From assembly GCA_963775505.1 (NCBI GenBank), contig CAVZIL010000008.1:62001-126000 (forward strand): a stretch of DNA of 64,000 nucleotides, read 5' to 3'. Below, in pieces: positions 10,021 to 19,504 of the stretch. Each line of letters starts with the position of its first letter. Position 1 is the stretch's first letter. The notes under the pieces were generated by a model that had not been told where the DNA came from, searched no databases, and saw nothing but the letters and a program-made list of their open reading frames with translations. Source of the stretch: JAIBJN01 sp963775505. GTDB taxonomy: Bacteria; Actinomycetota; Thermoleophilia; Gaiellales; Gaiellaceae. The position numbers were made by a program, and so were the translations under genes.

Positions 10021-10026
10021 TATACT
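10021..10026 (+). promoter_or_regulatory. -10 box of murJ (leaderless)
   Basis: TATACT lies 7 nt before the murJ ATG at 10034 and no Shine-Dalgarno sequence is present, so the transcript should start at or next to the AUG. Confidence 0.6.
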
Positions 10027-10033
10027 CGCCGGG

Positions 10034-11596
10034 ATGAGCGAGGGCGGCCAGGCGCGTCGGCTTGCGCGCTCGACGGCGACGTTCACCCTCGCGACCGGCC
10101 TCTCCCGCGTCCTCGGCCTCGTCCGCGAGATCGTCGCCGCTTACTTCTTCGGCGTCTCGGGGAAGATCAACGCCTACACGGTCGCGTCGCAGATCCCGAG
10201 CCTCACGCGGGCGTTCGTCGGCGACGCGGCGCTCTCGGGCGCCTTCGTCCCCGTCTTCAGCGAGCTGCTGGCGAAGGAGGAGAAGGCGCGGGCGTGGCGT
10301 GTGGCGTCCACGATCTTCTGGCTCGTCCTCATCGGGGTCTCGGCGCTCACGGCGGTCCTCATCCTGATCGCGCCGCTTCTCCTCCGCCCCTTCGGCGACC
10401 CTGGCGGCGACCCCGATCTCGCCGTCCAGCTGACCAGGATCATGCTCCCGATCGTCGCGCTCTTGACCGTGTCGGGGATCATCGTCGGGATCCTCAACGC
10501 CCACGACCAGTTCACGGTCCCCGCGCTGGCGCCGGTCGCGTGGAACGTGGTCATCATCGGCGGGCTCCTCGTCTTCGTGCCGCTGGTCGAGGGGGAGTCG
10601 GCCGAGCTCGTGGTGTATGCGGTCGCCACGCTCGTGGCCTCGGCGGTTCAGCTCCTCCTGCCGTTGCCGTGGCTCCGCGGCCTCGACGGCAGGCTCCGGG
10701 CCGTCGTCGACTGGCGCGATCCGGCCGTGAAGCGCTTCTTCGTGTTGATGCTGCCCGTGACGCTGACGCTCGGGCTGATCAACATCAACATCTTCGTGAA
10801 CGTGCTCTTCGCGTCGCGGCTCGTCGACCCCGAGCTCGCTCCGGCGGCGATCGAGAAGGCGTTCCGCGTCTACATGCTTCCTCAGGGGATGTTCTCGGTG
10901 GCCGTCGTCACCGTGCTCTTCCCGACGCTCTCCCGCTTCGCCGCCGTGGGGAACCTGCCGTCGTTCAGGGCGACGATCGATGCGGGCCTACGCCAGATCG
11001 CGTTCCTGCTCCTGCCCGCGGGGGCGGTGGGAGCCGTGCTCGCGCAGCCGATCGTGAGGCTCCTCTACGAGCGCGGGGCGTTCACCGCGGGCAACACCGT
11101 GGTCGTGGCCCAGTGCCTCGCCGCCTTCTCGCTCGGGCTCATGTTCAACGGCTGGCTGCTCCTGCTCTCGCGCGGCTTCTACAGCCTGCAGCGGAACTGG
11201 GTGCCGACGACCGTCGCCCTCGGCACGGTGGGGCTGAACGCGGCGCTGAACGCGATCCTCTACCGGGTCGGCGTCTGGGGAATTCCCCTGGCGACATCGC
11301 TCGTCAACATCGTCGGCGTCGGGCTCCTGCTCGCGGCCATGCGCCGCAGCCCGGGCCTCGCGGCTCCGCGCCTGGTCGTCGGCTCGTTCGTTCGCATCCT
11401 GCTCGCCTCCGGGATCGGCGCGGCCGCAGCCTTCGGCGCCTGGTGGCTCCTGGACGAGGCCCTCGGCCGGCAGCTCTGGGCGCAGATCGTCTCCCTCGGC
11501 GTCGGCCTCGTCGCCGGTGGGGCGGTCTACCTGGCCGCCGCACGGCTCCTCGGCGTACGGGAGCTCCAGGCGCTCCGGGCGCTGACGGCGCGGTAG
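10034..11596 (+). CDS. murJ: Lipid II flippase MurJ
   Basis: The 520-aa product is a MOP-superfamily membrane protein with about 14 transmembrane helices. The N-terminus (ATFTLATGLSRVLGLVREIVAAYFFG) and NAYTVASQIPSLTRAFVGDAALSGAFVPVF are the MurJ/MviN signature, and LPQGMFSVAVVTVLFPTLSR is also conserved. MurJ flips undecaprenyl-linked lipid II across the cytoplasmic membrane for peptidoglycan assembly. There is no C-terminal kinase-like extension as in mycobacterial MviN. It ends 4 nt before the convergent gatD stop, next to another peptidoglycan operon. Confidence 0.92.
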   Translation: MSEGGQARRLARSTATFTLATGLSRVLGLVREIVAAYFFGVSGKINAYTVASQIPSLTRAFVGDAALSGAFVPVFSELLAKEEKARAWRVASTIFWLVLIGVSALTAVLILIAPLLLRPFGDPGGDPDLAVQLTRIMLPIVALLTVSGIIVGILNAHDQFTVPALAPVAWNVVIIGGLLVFVPLVEGESAELVVYAVATLVASAVQLLLPLPWLRGLDGRLRAVVDWRDPAVKRFFVLMLPVTLTLGLININIFVNVLFASRLVDPELAPAAIEKAFRVYMLPQGMFSVAVVTVLFPTLSRFAAVGNLPSFRATIDAGLRQIAFLLLPAGAVGAVLAQPIVRLLYERGAFTAGNTVVVAQCLAAFSLGLMFNGWLLLLSRGFYSLQRNWVPTTVALGTVGLNAALNAILYRVGVWGIPLATSLVNIVGVGLLLAAMRRSPGLAAPRLVVGSFVRILLASGIGAAAAFGAWWLLDEALGRQLWAQIVSLGVGLVAGGAVYLAAARLLGVRELQALRALTAR

Positions 11597-11600
11597 TTCC

Positions 11601-12341
11601 TTAGCGGAAGCGGCCCAGGAGGCCCCGTTTTCGGCGCTCGATCTCGCGCGCCTCCGCGATGCGCTCCTGGCGCGCCCGCTCGGCGAACTGGCTCGGGAGC
11701 GGCTTCAGCTCGACGCCGAGCGCCCAGCCGAGGAGCAGGTCGGCCAGCTCGGGATTGCGCGGCAGGAGCGGCCCGTGGAGGTAGGTGCCGAGGACGTGGC
11801 CCTGGACGGCGCCGTCGGTCGGCGGCTCGCCGCCGTTGCAGACGCCGATCTCGACCTCGGCGAGCGCGCCGGCCCCGGGGCCGAGCGTGCTGCGGCCGCG
11901 GTGCCACTCGTAGCCCACGAGCGCCGGGAGCCCGAGTCTGGGAGAAGGCCTGGTCACCACCCGGTTGTCCACGTGCTCGCCGAGCGTGGTGCGCACGTCG
12001 AGAAGGCCGAGCCCGTCCGTGCGGGCGCCGTCGGGCGGGTCGAAGCTCGTCCCGAGGATCTCGTAGCCGGCGCCGATGCCGACGACGACCTTCCCGGCCG
12101 CTGCGGCGCGCGCGAGGGTTCCTTCCTCGTGGAGGCGGCGCGCGACGACAGGCTGATCCTCGTCCTCGGCGCCCTGGAGCAGGTACAGGTCGCCCTCGGG
12201 GAGCGGGTCGCCGATCGGCGCAGGGAGCGCCTCGACGTCGACCCCGCGCGCGCGGGCCCGGTGCTCGAGCGCGCGCAGGTTGCCGCCGTCCCCCTGGGGG
12301 AACATGGCGCCCGGGTAGACGTCGACGAGCCTGAGCTTCAC
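11601..12341 (-). CDS. gatD: GatD-like glutamine amidotransferase lacking the catalytic Cys
   Basis: The 246-aa product matches GatD, the glutaminase partner of MurT that supplies ammonia to amidate D-Glu of lipid II. The family landmarks are present: PQGDGGNLRAL, LLQGAEDEDQ, VGYEWHRGRSTL and GTYLHGPLLPRN with its catalytic His. In the nucleophile elbow, where the family has ICxGYQ, this protein has GIGAGYEILG: the active-site Cys is Gly (codon GGC, one base from TGC) and the following Gln is Glu. Glutamine hydrolysis should therefore be lost. The GTG start overlaps the murT stop (GTGA), so the two are translationally coupled. Confidence 0.85.
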   Translation of the reverse strand: MKLRLVDVYPGAMFPQGDGGNLRALEHRARARGVDVEALPAPIGDPLPEGDLYLLQGAEDEDQPVVARRLHEEGTLARAAAAGKVVVGIGAGYEILGTSFDPPDGARTDGLGLLDVRTTLGEHVDNRVVTRPSPRLGLPALVGYEWHRGRSTLGPGAGALAEVEIGVCNGGEPPTDGAVQGHVLGTYLHGPLLPRNPELADLLLGWALGVELKPLPSQFAERARQERIAEAREIERRKRGLLGRFR

Positions 12342-13611
12342 CGTGCGCCGAGCGCGTCGAGACGCTCGCGGAGGTCGAGGAACGCCGGGTAGTTCCCGAT
12401 CACGGAGACCGGGCCGGGGGGGCTGGCGAGGATCGCCTCGACCGGGTCGCGGACCCGCTTCACGTTCAGCCCGGCCACCTCGAGCCGCAGGGCCATGTCG
12501 GAGGCGCGGTGGCCGGTCGCGACCGCGTCGCGCCCGCGAGGAGCTCGAGCGGCGCGTCCCAGGCCAGGCTCGCGTCCTTCGAGTTGAAGTCGCCGCGCGC
12601 GGTGAGGTGGAAGACGAGCGCGTCGCCGGACTCGCCCGCGATGGCGATCGACTCCTGCCAGCTCGCGGGGTTCTTGGCCAGGATCAAACGCACCTGCCGC
12701 CCGTCCACGTGGCGTCGGTTGTAGCGCCCGTCGACGTTGCCCACGGCTCCCATCGCCCGCGCGGCGTCGAAGGGATCGACGCCCAGCGCCTGCGCGGCGA
12801 CGAGGGCGAAGACCGCGTTGTGCTCGTTCATGTGCCCCGGGACGGCGAGTTGCAGCGGGACCGAGATCCCCGGCCCCTCGGCGACGTCGCCGACCAGCCT
12901 CCAGTCGGGCTCCGGCCGCTCCTGCCTGCAGGACTCGCACCACCAGCGCTCGCCGTCGCGCCTGAGCCTGACGATGCAGTCCCGGCAGATCGCTCCGTCC
13001 TCCGACCACCGGTCGCCGCCCGCGACCCAGACGACCTCCTTCGCGCCGCGCGCTGCCCAGGTCACGATCGGGTCGTCGGCGTTGGCGACCACCGTGAGGG
13101 GCCAGTCGACCGCCGTCAGGGTCTCGCGCCAGTGCCGCGCGAGCGGCTTGTAGCGCACGCCTCGCTCGAGGTAGTCGCGGCTCAGGTTCAGGAGCGCGAT
13201 CGCGCGCGGTCGCGTCGCCTGCGTGACCGGCCCGAGGTAGGACTCGTCGGTCTCGAGCACGGCGTAGGGCGCGTTCCGGGCGGCCTCGAGGGCGACGACG
13301 AGCCCCGAAGCCATGTTCGAGCCGTTCTCGTTGTACGCCGTCGGCCCGAGCCGGCCCACCGCGGCGGCGAGCAGAGCGGCAGTCGTGCTCTTCCCGTTGC
13401 TCGCCGAGACGAGGGCCGTCGTGCGGTCGCGCGCCAGGAGCCGGAGCGCGTCGGGATCGAGCTTGAGCGCGACGGTCCCGCCGAGGACCCCGCCGTGCCC
13501 GCGCCGCGCCGCGCGCGAGGCTGCCGCGGCGACGCGGCCGGCCGCGAGCGCCCCGCGCGTGCGGAGCGGAAGGGGAGGAAAGCGGGTGGCGGGCGGCTGC
13601 GTCGTGCTCAC
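12338..13611 (-). CDS. murT: MurT-like lipid II isoglutaminyl synthase ligase subunit, frameshifted
   Basis: The product has the Mur-ligase ATP-binding loop (SASNGKSTTAALL), NENGSNMASG, ETDESYL, the Cys4 zinc ribbon inserted in MurT proteins (ICRDC and WWCESC) and the MurT C-terminal domain. MurT-GatD amidates the alpha-carboxyl of D-Glu in lipid II. The frame breaks near 12530-12540: the first frame runs to APLELLAG and then into out-of-frame sequence, while the correct C-terminus (RDAVATGHRASDMALRLEVAG...) continues in another frame. One missing base explains it; the repaired protein would be about 424 aa. It could be real decay or a sequence error in a GC-rich run. Confidence 0.8.
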
Positions 13612-13672
13612 TCGGCTCGAGCCGTGAGACTACAAGGCGCAGGAAGGGTCGTCTGAATGGCTTGTGCCTGGA

Positions 13673-13702
13673 TTGACTTGCGTTCGCTCCACGGAGTAGC
13701 GT
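13673..13702 (+). promoter_or_regulatory. Candidate promoter of the LVIVD/PA protein gene
   Basis: TTGACT (13673-13678), an 18-nt spacer and TAGCGT (13697-13702) form a housekeeping-type promoter about 80 nt before the ATG. Unlike many genes here, this one has a leader and a strong GGAGG ribosome-binding site. Confidence 0.5.
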
Positions 13703-13784
13703 TGCTCCAGCTTGGGGGTGGTGAAAGACGCGGCGCTCGTCGCCGCTAACGGGACAAGCGGCTCCATAGAGGAGGTTGATTGAC

Positions 13785-15785
13785 ATGAGAAGGCTTCTAT
13801 CCCGGGCCGTCGCCGCGGCGGCTGCCGGGCTCGCGCTCGCCTGCGTGGGCGGTGCGACCGCGACCCTGCCGGCAGACGTGCCCGACCGCATGCCTCGCAT
13901 GGGGTCCGGGGACAGCACGATGGTCGGCGTGCACATGCAGCACGGGGAGGAGGGCGGTCACCTGCCTGGCTCGAGCGCCAACGTGGAGCTGATCGGCGAG
14001 CTCGAGCCCACGGGTCAGTTCGGGCCGATCGTGCCCGGCCAGATCGCCGACGTGGCGGTCTACAAGAACTTCGCCTACCTGAACTCCTGGTTCGAGCCGA
14101 CGTGCACCAAGGGCGGCGTGTACGTGGTCGACATCCGGAACCCCCGGAAGCCCAAGGAGATCACCTTCATCCCGGCGGTGCCGGGGAACTTCCATGGCGA
14201 GGGCGCCGACGTCATCACCGTGCACAACAAGAAGTTCAGGGGTGACCTGCTCGCGGTGAACAACGAGAAGTGCATCGACACCGACGAGGGCGGCGGCTTC
14301 GACCTCTACGACGTCACGAACCCGCGCCGGCCGAAGACGCTCGTGCAGGGTGCGGGCGACCACGGCGGCGAGGGGGAGATGGAGGGCGACGAGCCGTCCA
14401 ACACCTACCACAGCGTCTTCATGTGGCTCGACGACCGGAAGACCTATCTCGTCGCGACCGACAACGAGGAGTTCCACGACGTCGACATCTACGACATCAC
14501 GGACCCACGGAACCCGAAGCCGGTTGCGGAGTACGACCTGTGGGAGAGCTTCCCCCAGATCGTGCAGGTGGACGAGCACCCTCGCCTCTCCGAGATCTTC
14601 AACCACGACATGGTGACGAAGGTCATCGACGGCCGTGACGTCCTGCTCGACGCCTACTGGGACGCCGGCTACGTCATGGTCGACGTCGAGGACCCGGCGA
14701 ACGCCACCTACATCGGCGACTCGGACTTCGCGGACGAGGACCCGCTCGTGCCCGGGATCTCGCCGCCCGAGGGCAACGCCCACGAGGCCGAGTTCTCGCA
14801 CGACAACACGTACTTCCTCGGAGCCGACGAGGACTTCGGCCCCTACCGGCCGGACAAGTTCTTCGTCGACGACCAGGAGCGGCCTTCGGTCGGCGTCGGC
14901 GGCGGCCTGGCCGCCGCGGCGCTGCCGGACCTGACGATGAGCGGCAAGGTCGTCTACGGAGGCTACGGCTGTCCGGCGGATCCGACGGTACTGCCGCTGT
15001 CGAGCGACTACACCGACGCGGAGCTCGGGCTTCAGCCGGGCGACGAGCGGATCCTTCTCATGCAGCGGGGCCCGACGGGTGACCCGAGCGCCGACTACAA
15101 CGGCAACGGCGACCTGACCGACGACGCGTGCTTCCCGGGCGAAAAGGCCGCGAAGGCCTTCGACGCCGGCTGGGAAGCGGTCCTCCTGGTCAACCGCCAT
15201 CTTGGGGCCGACGACTCGATGACCGAGCCGTTCTGCGGCTCGGGCGCCTTCGAGGCCGACAAGCCGATGGTGACCGTCTGCACGACGCACGCGGCCTACC
15301 ACGAGCTGTTCGGGACGACACCGCAGTTCGGGCTTCCGTATCCCCCGGACGACGCGCCGCCTATTGGAACGGTCAGCGTCGGGCGGGTGGAGGCGACCTC
15401 CGTCTTCGACGGGTGGGGCTATCTGAACCTGTTCCGCCGCAGCGAGGGCAAGGTCGAGCGGATCGACTCCTACGCGATCCCCGAGGCCCTCGACCCGGCG
15501 TTCGCGTTCGGGTTCGGCGACCTCTCCATCCACGAGATCACCACCGATCCCGAGCAGAACCTCGCGTACAGCTCGTACTACGCGGGCGGCATGCGGGTGT
15601 TCAGCTTCGGCGAGTCGGGCATCGAAGAGGTCGGCCACTACATCGACGAAGAGGGCAACAACTTCTGGGGCGTCGAGACGTTCCTTCCTACCGACAAGAA
15701 GGCCGGCAACCTGAAGAAGAAGCGCCTCTTCGCGGGCTCCGACCGCGATCACGGCATCTTCATCTTCCGCTACACGGGGCGCTAG
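13785..15785 (+). CDS. Secreted LVIVD-repeat protein with a protease-associated-like insert
   Basis: The 666-aa product has a Sec signal peptide (MRRLLSRAVAAAAAGLALAC, likely cleaved near GGATA). LVIVD blades follow (GVYVVDIRNPRKPKEI, FDLYDVTNPRRPKTL, DIYDITDPRNPKPV, YVMVDVEDPANATYI), rich in Asp and His (HGEGADV, EIFNHDM, HEAEFSHD), so metal binding is plausible. Residues about 390-525 resemble a protease-associated domain (PGEKAAKAFDAGWEAVLLVNRH), as in the M28 peptidase at 17756. A final blade is close to the C-terminus. GGAGG lies 9 nt before the ATG; an in-frame TTG 3 codons upstream is less likely. Confidence 0.8.
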   Translation: MRRLLSRAVAAAAAGLALACVGGATATLPADVPDRMPRMGSGDSTMVGVHMQHGEEGGHLPGSSANVELIGELEPTGQFGPIVPGQIADVAVYKNFAYLNSWFEPTCTKGGVYVVDIRNPRKPKEITFIPAVPGNFHGEGADVITVHNKKFRGDLLAVNNEKCIDTDEGGGFDLYDVTNPRRPKTLVQGAGDHGGEGEMEGDEPSNTYHSVFMWLDDRKTYLVATDNEEFHDVDIYDITDPRNPKPVAEYDLWESFPQIVQVDEHPRLSEIFNHDMVTKVIDGRDVLLDAYWDAGYVMVDVEDPANATYIGDSDFADEDPLVPGISPPEGNAHEAEFSHDNTYFLGADEDFGPYRPDKFFVDDQERPSVGVGGGLAAAALPDLTMSGKVVYGGYGCPADPTVLPLSSDYTDAELGLQPGDERILLMQRGPTGDPSADYNGNGDLTDDACFPGEKAAKAFDAGWEAVLLVNRHLGADDSMTEPFCGSGAFEADKPMVTVCTTHAAYHELFGTTPQFGLPYPPDDAPPIGTVSVGRVEATSVFDGWGYLNLFRRSEGKVERIDSYAIPEALDPAFAFGFGDLSIHEITTDPEQNLAYSSYYAGGMRVFSFGESGIEEVGHYIDEEGNNFWGVETFLPTDKKAGNLKKKRLFAGSDRDHGIFIFRYTGR

Positions 15786-15806
15786 ACCCGCAGCGGGAGA
15801 ACGAAT

Positions 15807-15836
15807 CGAGAGGGGCGGCTCCGGCCGCCCCTCTCG
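15807..15836 (+). terminator. Stem-loop terminator
   Basis: A perfect 13-bp GC-rich stem (GAGAGGGGCGGC arm, 4-nt loop, complementary arm) follows the LVIVD/PA gene by 21 nt. It has no T-run, as is common in GC-rich actinobacteria. Confidence 0.65.
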
Positions 15837-15925
15837 CGTCTGCGGCGGCCTAAGGCCGGCTTGAATCTTCCTCCGGGACGTGCAAGGTTGCGGCGCCGGC
15901 AGGAAAGCACGGATCGGAGGTCCAA

Positions 15926-17704
15926 GTGGACTACGACGCGATTGTCGTGGGAAGCGGGTTTGGCGGCACGGCGGCTGCGACGACCCTCGTCCGGGCGGGC
16001 AAGCGGGTTCTCGTCCTCGAGCGCGGCACGTGGTGGCTCTCGCCCGAGGAGCTCGGGAGTCCGCCGCCGCTCGCCGCCGGGCGGTCTCGTCTGCCCGACT
16101 GGCTGAAGGAGCGAGGGGAACCGGTGCAGTACTGGCCGCGTCCGAACCACAAGGACGGGCTGCTCTACCTCTTCGCCGCGAATCGCACCAAGCGGAACCC
16201 GGACGGGCTCTACAAGATCACGAGCTTCGACGAGGCGACGGTCGTGACGGCGAGCGCGGTCGGAGGCGGCTCGATGGTCTACTCGAACGTCAACCTCCGG
16301 GCCGATCCGGAAGTTCTGGAGGCGATCGGGCTCCCGCTCGGCGAGACCGAGTACGAGGCCGCGCGCAGCTGGATGGAGGACGTCCGCGGCCCGCTCAACC
16401 GGATCGTGACGAAGGTGCCGTTGCCCGGGCGCGACGTCTCCGATCTCGGCGACGACGAGTACCTCTACTTCGACCGCAGCCGGGTTCTCAAGCATGCCGC
16501 GGCCGACGTCGCTGCCAAGCTCGGCATCGAGCTTCCCTGGTCGCCACTCGAGCTCTCCATCCTGGAGTACGACCCCGACCGAGGCGCGGAAGGCGGGGCC
16601 GCGCGGAACCACACCTTCTGCCAGCGGCAGGGGAGATGCATCTTCGGCTGCCTGCCCGGCGCCCGCGAGACCCTCGACCGGAGCCTGTTCGACCATGCGT
16701 TGTCGAGGCCTGACGTGGAAGCGACGCTCCTGCCGCTCGCCGAGGCGACGGGGCTGCGGCACGTCGACGGCGGCTACGAGGTCACGTTCCGCGACCATCG
16801 CCACGGCGGCGAGGACAGGAAGGTCTCGTCGCCGAGCGTCTTCCTCGCGGCCGGGACCCTCGGCACGGTGGAGCTCCTTCTCCGCGCGCGGGAGGAAGGA
16901 GACCTGGCGCTGAGCGACCGGGTCGGCCGTGGGTTCGCGACGAACTGCGACTTCGGCGCCTTCATCGTCGACACCGACAAGCCTGTGAACAGCGCCGAGG
17001 GGCCGATCAACACGTGCGGGGTGCGGGCTGTCGTCGACGGGATGCACTTCACGCTCGAGGACACGGGCATCCCGAGCATGGTGGCGCCGACCATCGCCAC
17101 GTCGATACGGCTCATCGACACCTTCGTCCGGCGCCGGCTGCTCCGCGGCAAGCTTCGCCTCACGTGGCTCGGCCAGTCGCTCGGCGATCTGAAGATGGTC
17201 CTGCCGAACCTGCCCGATCCGTACGACCCGCATGATGTCCGCACCGAGGGGGAGACGGTGGCGAACATCTTCCTCTTCCACGTGATGGGCCAGGACGATG
17301 CGAGCGGGCGCTTCACGCTGCGCGACGGCAAGCTCGACCTGCGCTGGGAGACGCCGGTCACCCGGCAGCCGACCTACGAGAAGGCCAAGGAGCTGTGCAA
17401 GGAGTTCGCGCTCGCCATGGGCGGTCGCTACGTCCCCATGGACGAGGCGCTACCGCAGCTGCGGAGGCTGACGATCACCCACCCGCTCGGAGGCTGCGGC
17501 ATCGGCCCGACGCGGGACGCGGGAGTCGTCGACGAGCACGGCCGCGTCTACGACGCGAGCGGCGCGACGGATACAGCCGTCCACGAGGGGCTCTACGTGG
17601 TCGACGGGTCCTCGATGCCGGGTTCACTGGCCGTCAACCCGACGCTCACGATTACGGCGCAGGCCCTGAAGGCCGCGGCGGCCGCCGTGCAGCCCTCGGC
17701 GTGA
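15926..17704 (+). CDS. GMC-family FAD oxidoreductase
   Basis: The 592-aa product opens with the FAD-binding Rossmann motif DAIVVGSGFGGTAAATTLVRAGKRVLVLERG. It has the second flavin motif SAVGGGSMVYSNVN, a Cys-rich NHTFCQRQGRCIFGC segment, and the C-terminal GMC signature THPLGGCGIGPTRDAGVVDEHGRV with DGSSMPGSLAVNPTLTITA, where the His and Asn of the active site sit. The layout is closest to bacterial cholesterol oxidase-like GMC enzymes; the substrate (a sterol, alcohol or sugar) is unknown. No signal peptide. GTG start with GGAGG 5 nt upstream. It lies between two exported-protein genes. Confidence 0.88.
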   Translation: MDYDAIVVGSGFGGTAAATTLVRAGKRVLVLERGTWWLSPEELGSPPPLAAGRSRLPDWLKERGEPVQYWPRPNHKDGLLYLFAANRTKRNPDGLYKITSFDEATVVTASAVGGGSMVYSNVNLRADPEVLEAIGLPLGETEYEAARSWMEDVRGPLNRIVTKVPLPGRDVSDLGDDEYLYFDRSRVLKHAAADVAAKLGIELPWSPLELSILEYDPDRGAEGGAARNHTFCQRQGRCIFGCLPGARETLDRSLFDHALSRPDVEATLLPLAEATGLRHVDGGYEVTFRDHRHGGEDRKVSSPSVFLAAGTLGTVELLLRAREEGDLALSDRVGRGFATNCDFGAFIVDTDKPVNSAEGPINTCGVRAVVDGMHFTLEDTGIPSMVAPTIATSIRLIDTFVRRRLLRGKLRLTWLGQSLGDLKMVLPNLPDPYDPHDVRTEGETVANIFLFHVMGQDDASGRFTLRDGKLDLRWETPVTRQPTYEKAKELCKEFALAMGGRYVPMDEALPQLRRLTITHPLGGCGIGPTRDAGVVDEHGRVYDASGATDTAVHEGLYVVDGSSMPGSLAVNPTLTITAQALKAAAAAVQPSA

Positions 17705-17711
17705 AAGTGGC

Positions 17712-17741
17712 GAGGGGGCGGCCGCCTTGGGCCGCCCCCTC
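17712..17741. terminator. Bidirectional stem-loop terminator
   Basis: A perfect 12-bp stem (GAGGGGGCGGCC and its complement, 6-nt loop) sits in the 51-bp gap between the converging GMC oxidoreductase and M28 peptidase genes and can serve both. Confidence 0.7.
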
Positions 17742-17755
17742 CGCCAGTTCGAGGG

Positions 17756-19318
17756 TTAGGGGACGAACGTGCCCTGAGAGCCGGCCGGAGCCGGAAGGTT
17801 GATCTTGGCGCCGGGAACCCTCCTACCCGGCACGCCGTTGACGGACTCCGTCGAGTACGCGTAGGTCAGCGCCGCGAACCCGATCGAGTCGGCGTTCGTG
17901 GCCAGCGCGTGGTCGTTGTTGTTGGCGAACGTGTCGCAGGCCAGGTGGTAGCACGGGTCGAACTGCGCGCCCACGGTCCCGCCCCAGATCGACTGCTGTT
18001 CGGCGGTCTTGGGAACCTCCGCGCCGGTGAAGAGGCCGCCGGCCGGGACCTCGTTGAAGATGAAGGCCTGGTAGTCGCTGCGCCCGTCGAACGCAGCGTC
18101 GTCGTACGGCTCGCCCTGCATGGTGTAGAAGGACTCGAAGAGGTCCTCGATCGCGACCGAGCCGTCCGGAACGGGGACGCCCGGAGGAGGTGTGAAGCTC
18201 GACTGGTCGGCGTCCTGCATCATGAAGATGTAATTCGGCGAGCCGACCATGTCGAAGTTCATATACAGCGCGATCCGACCAAGCTCGTCCGGGCTCAGGC
18301 CCTCGACGTAGGCCGTCGAGCCGAGGAGGCCGTCCTCCTCCGCACCCCACCAAGCGAAGCGAAGGGTGTTCTCCGGCCTGTGCCTTGAGAGCTGCTCCGC
18401 CACCTCGAGCAGGGCGGCCGATCCACTGCCGTTGTCGTTGATTCCGGGTCCGGCCTGTACCGAGTCGAGGTGCGCGCCGGCCATGACGACGTTGCCGTCG
18501 TTCGTGCCGGTCTTCTCGGCGATGACGTTGACCTGTGGCCTGCTCTCGGGCGGGTCGACGTCGATGTGCGCGGTCGAGCCGGCCTGGGACAGCGCCTCCC
18601 CGTTGGCGAACGATCCACCGACGACGGGAATGGTGACCGCAGCGCCGTCGGGCAGAAGCGTCCCGACGATCAAGCCTTCGCGCGTGGGGTCGTTCCCCTG
18701 GTTGAAGATGATCACTGCCTCGGCACCGGCGTTTTGAGCATTCAGCGCCTTGATGCCGAAGCTGCAGGTCCCTCGCTGGATCAACGCGATGTCGTTCGGG
18801 CCGCCGAAGCCCGTGAAGTCGGTCGACTCGCAGCCGCTCGTGCTGGCGCGAGGAGGCACGAGGTTTATGTCGACCGGGATCACCGACCCGGTCACGTCGC
18901 CGAACCCGCTACCCGAGAAGGCACCGGACTCATACGTCGCCGAGACCGGGGTCAGCTGCTGAAGCAGCACCGGCGGAGTGAACTCGTAGTCGAACTCGTC
19001 GAGCTCGACGTCCCAGCCTGCCGCCTCGAGCTTCTCGACGACGTAGTCGACGCTCCCCGTGTAGCCGGGCAGCCCCGCTGCGCGGGTGCCGCCGTTCGCA
19101 TCGGCGATGGCCTGGAACGCGGCCTGGTGCTCCCGCACCTCGCTGAGCCGGACGCACTCGAGGATCTTCTGGTACGTGTTGTTGTTGCGCGTGTCGCACG
19201 CTTTCTGCGACGGCACGGCCATCGCCTCGCCGGCGGGCATGAGCGCCGCCACGGCGAGAGCCGCGATCGCCAAGCCCCGAGCGCGTTTGCGCCCGAGGGC
19301 CCGTACGGGTCCTAGCAT
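17756..19318 (-). CDS. Secreted M28 family metallopeptidase with PA domain
   Basis: The 520-aa product has a signal peptide (RARGLAIAALAVAALMPAGEAMA), a protease-associated domain (about residues 140-270, with ALIQRGTCSFGIKALNAQNAGAEAVIIFNQG) and a co-catalytic di-zinc M28 domain. Zinc ligands and the catalytic Glu are visible: GAHLDSV, NDNGSGSAALLEVA, WWGAEEDGLLGS, NFDMVGSPNYI and CYHLACDT. Such enzymes are extracellular aminopeptidases. The ATG follows GGGAGGG at a good distance. The gene faces the GMC oxidoreductase across a shared terminator. Confidence 0.92.
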   Translation of the reverse strand: MLGPVRALGRKRARGLAIAALAVAALMPAGEAMAVPSQKACDTRNNNTYQKILECVRLSEVREHQAAFQAIADANGGTRAAGLPGYTGSVDYVVEKLEAAGWDVELDEFDYEFTPPVLLQQLTPVSATYESGAFSGSGFGDVTGSVIPVDINLVPPRASTSGCESTDFTGFGGPNDIALIQRGTCSFGIKALNAQNAGAEAVIIFNQGNDPTREGLIVGTLLPDGAAVTIPVVGGSFANGEALSQAGSTAHIDVDPPESRPQVNVIAEKTGTNDGNVVMAGAHLDSVQAGPGINDNGSGSAALLEVAEQLSRHRPENTLRFAWWGAEEDGLLGSTAYVEGLSPDELGRIALYMNFDMVGSPNYIFMMQDADQSSFTPPPGVPVPDGSVAIEDLFESFYTMQGEPYDDAAFDGRSDYQAFIFNEVPAGGLFTGAEVPKTAEQQSIWGGTVGAQFDPCYHLACDTFANNNDHALATNADSIGFAALTYAYSTESVNGVPGRRVPGAKINLPAPAGSQGTFVP

Positions 19319-19504
19319 TGTGAAGCCCTCCCTGGTCGTTTCTCGATAAGAGCAGCCGTCCCGCTGCTGCCGAGCCGCAGTCGCGGAGGATAGCGTCTGT
19401 GCCTCGAGCGTGTGGGCAGGACCGCCCTAGACGATCGTCCAGGTCCGGCCGATCGAGGAAACGCGACAGAGGTTGACCGGTCGGCCGGCCTCTGACAGGA
19501 TCGG

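Noticed and set aside
13797..15752. Long open frame opposite the LVIVD/PA gene and many similar antisense frames
   Set aside because: High GC makes stops rare in antisense frames. The proteins are Arg/Val/Asp-rich without domains, and the sense strands hold clear genes.
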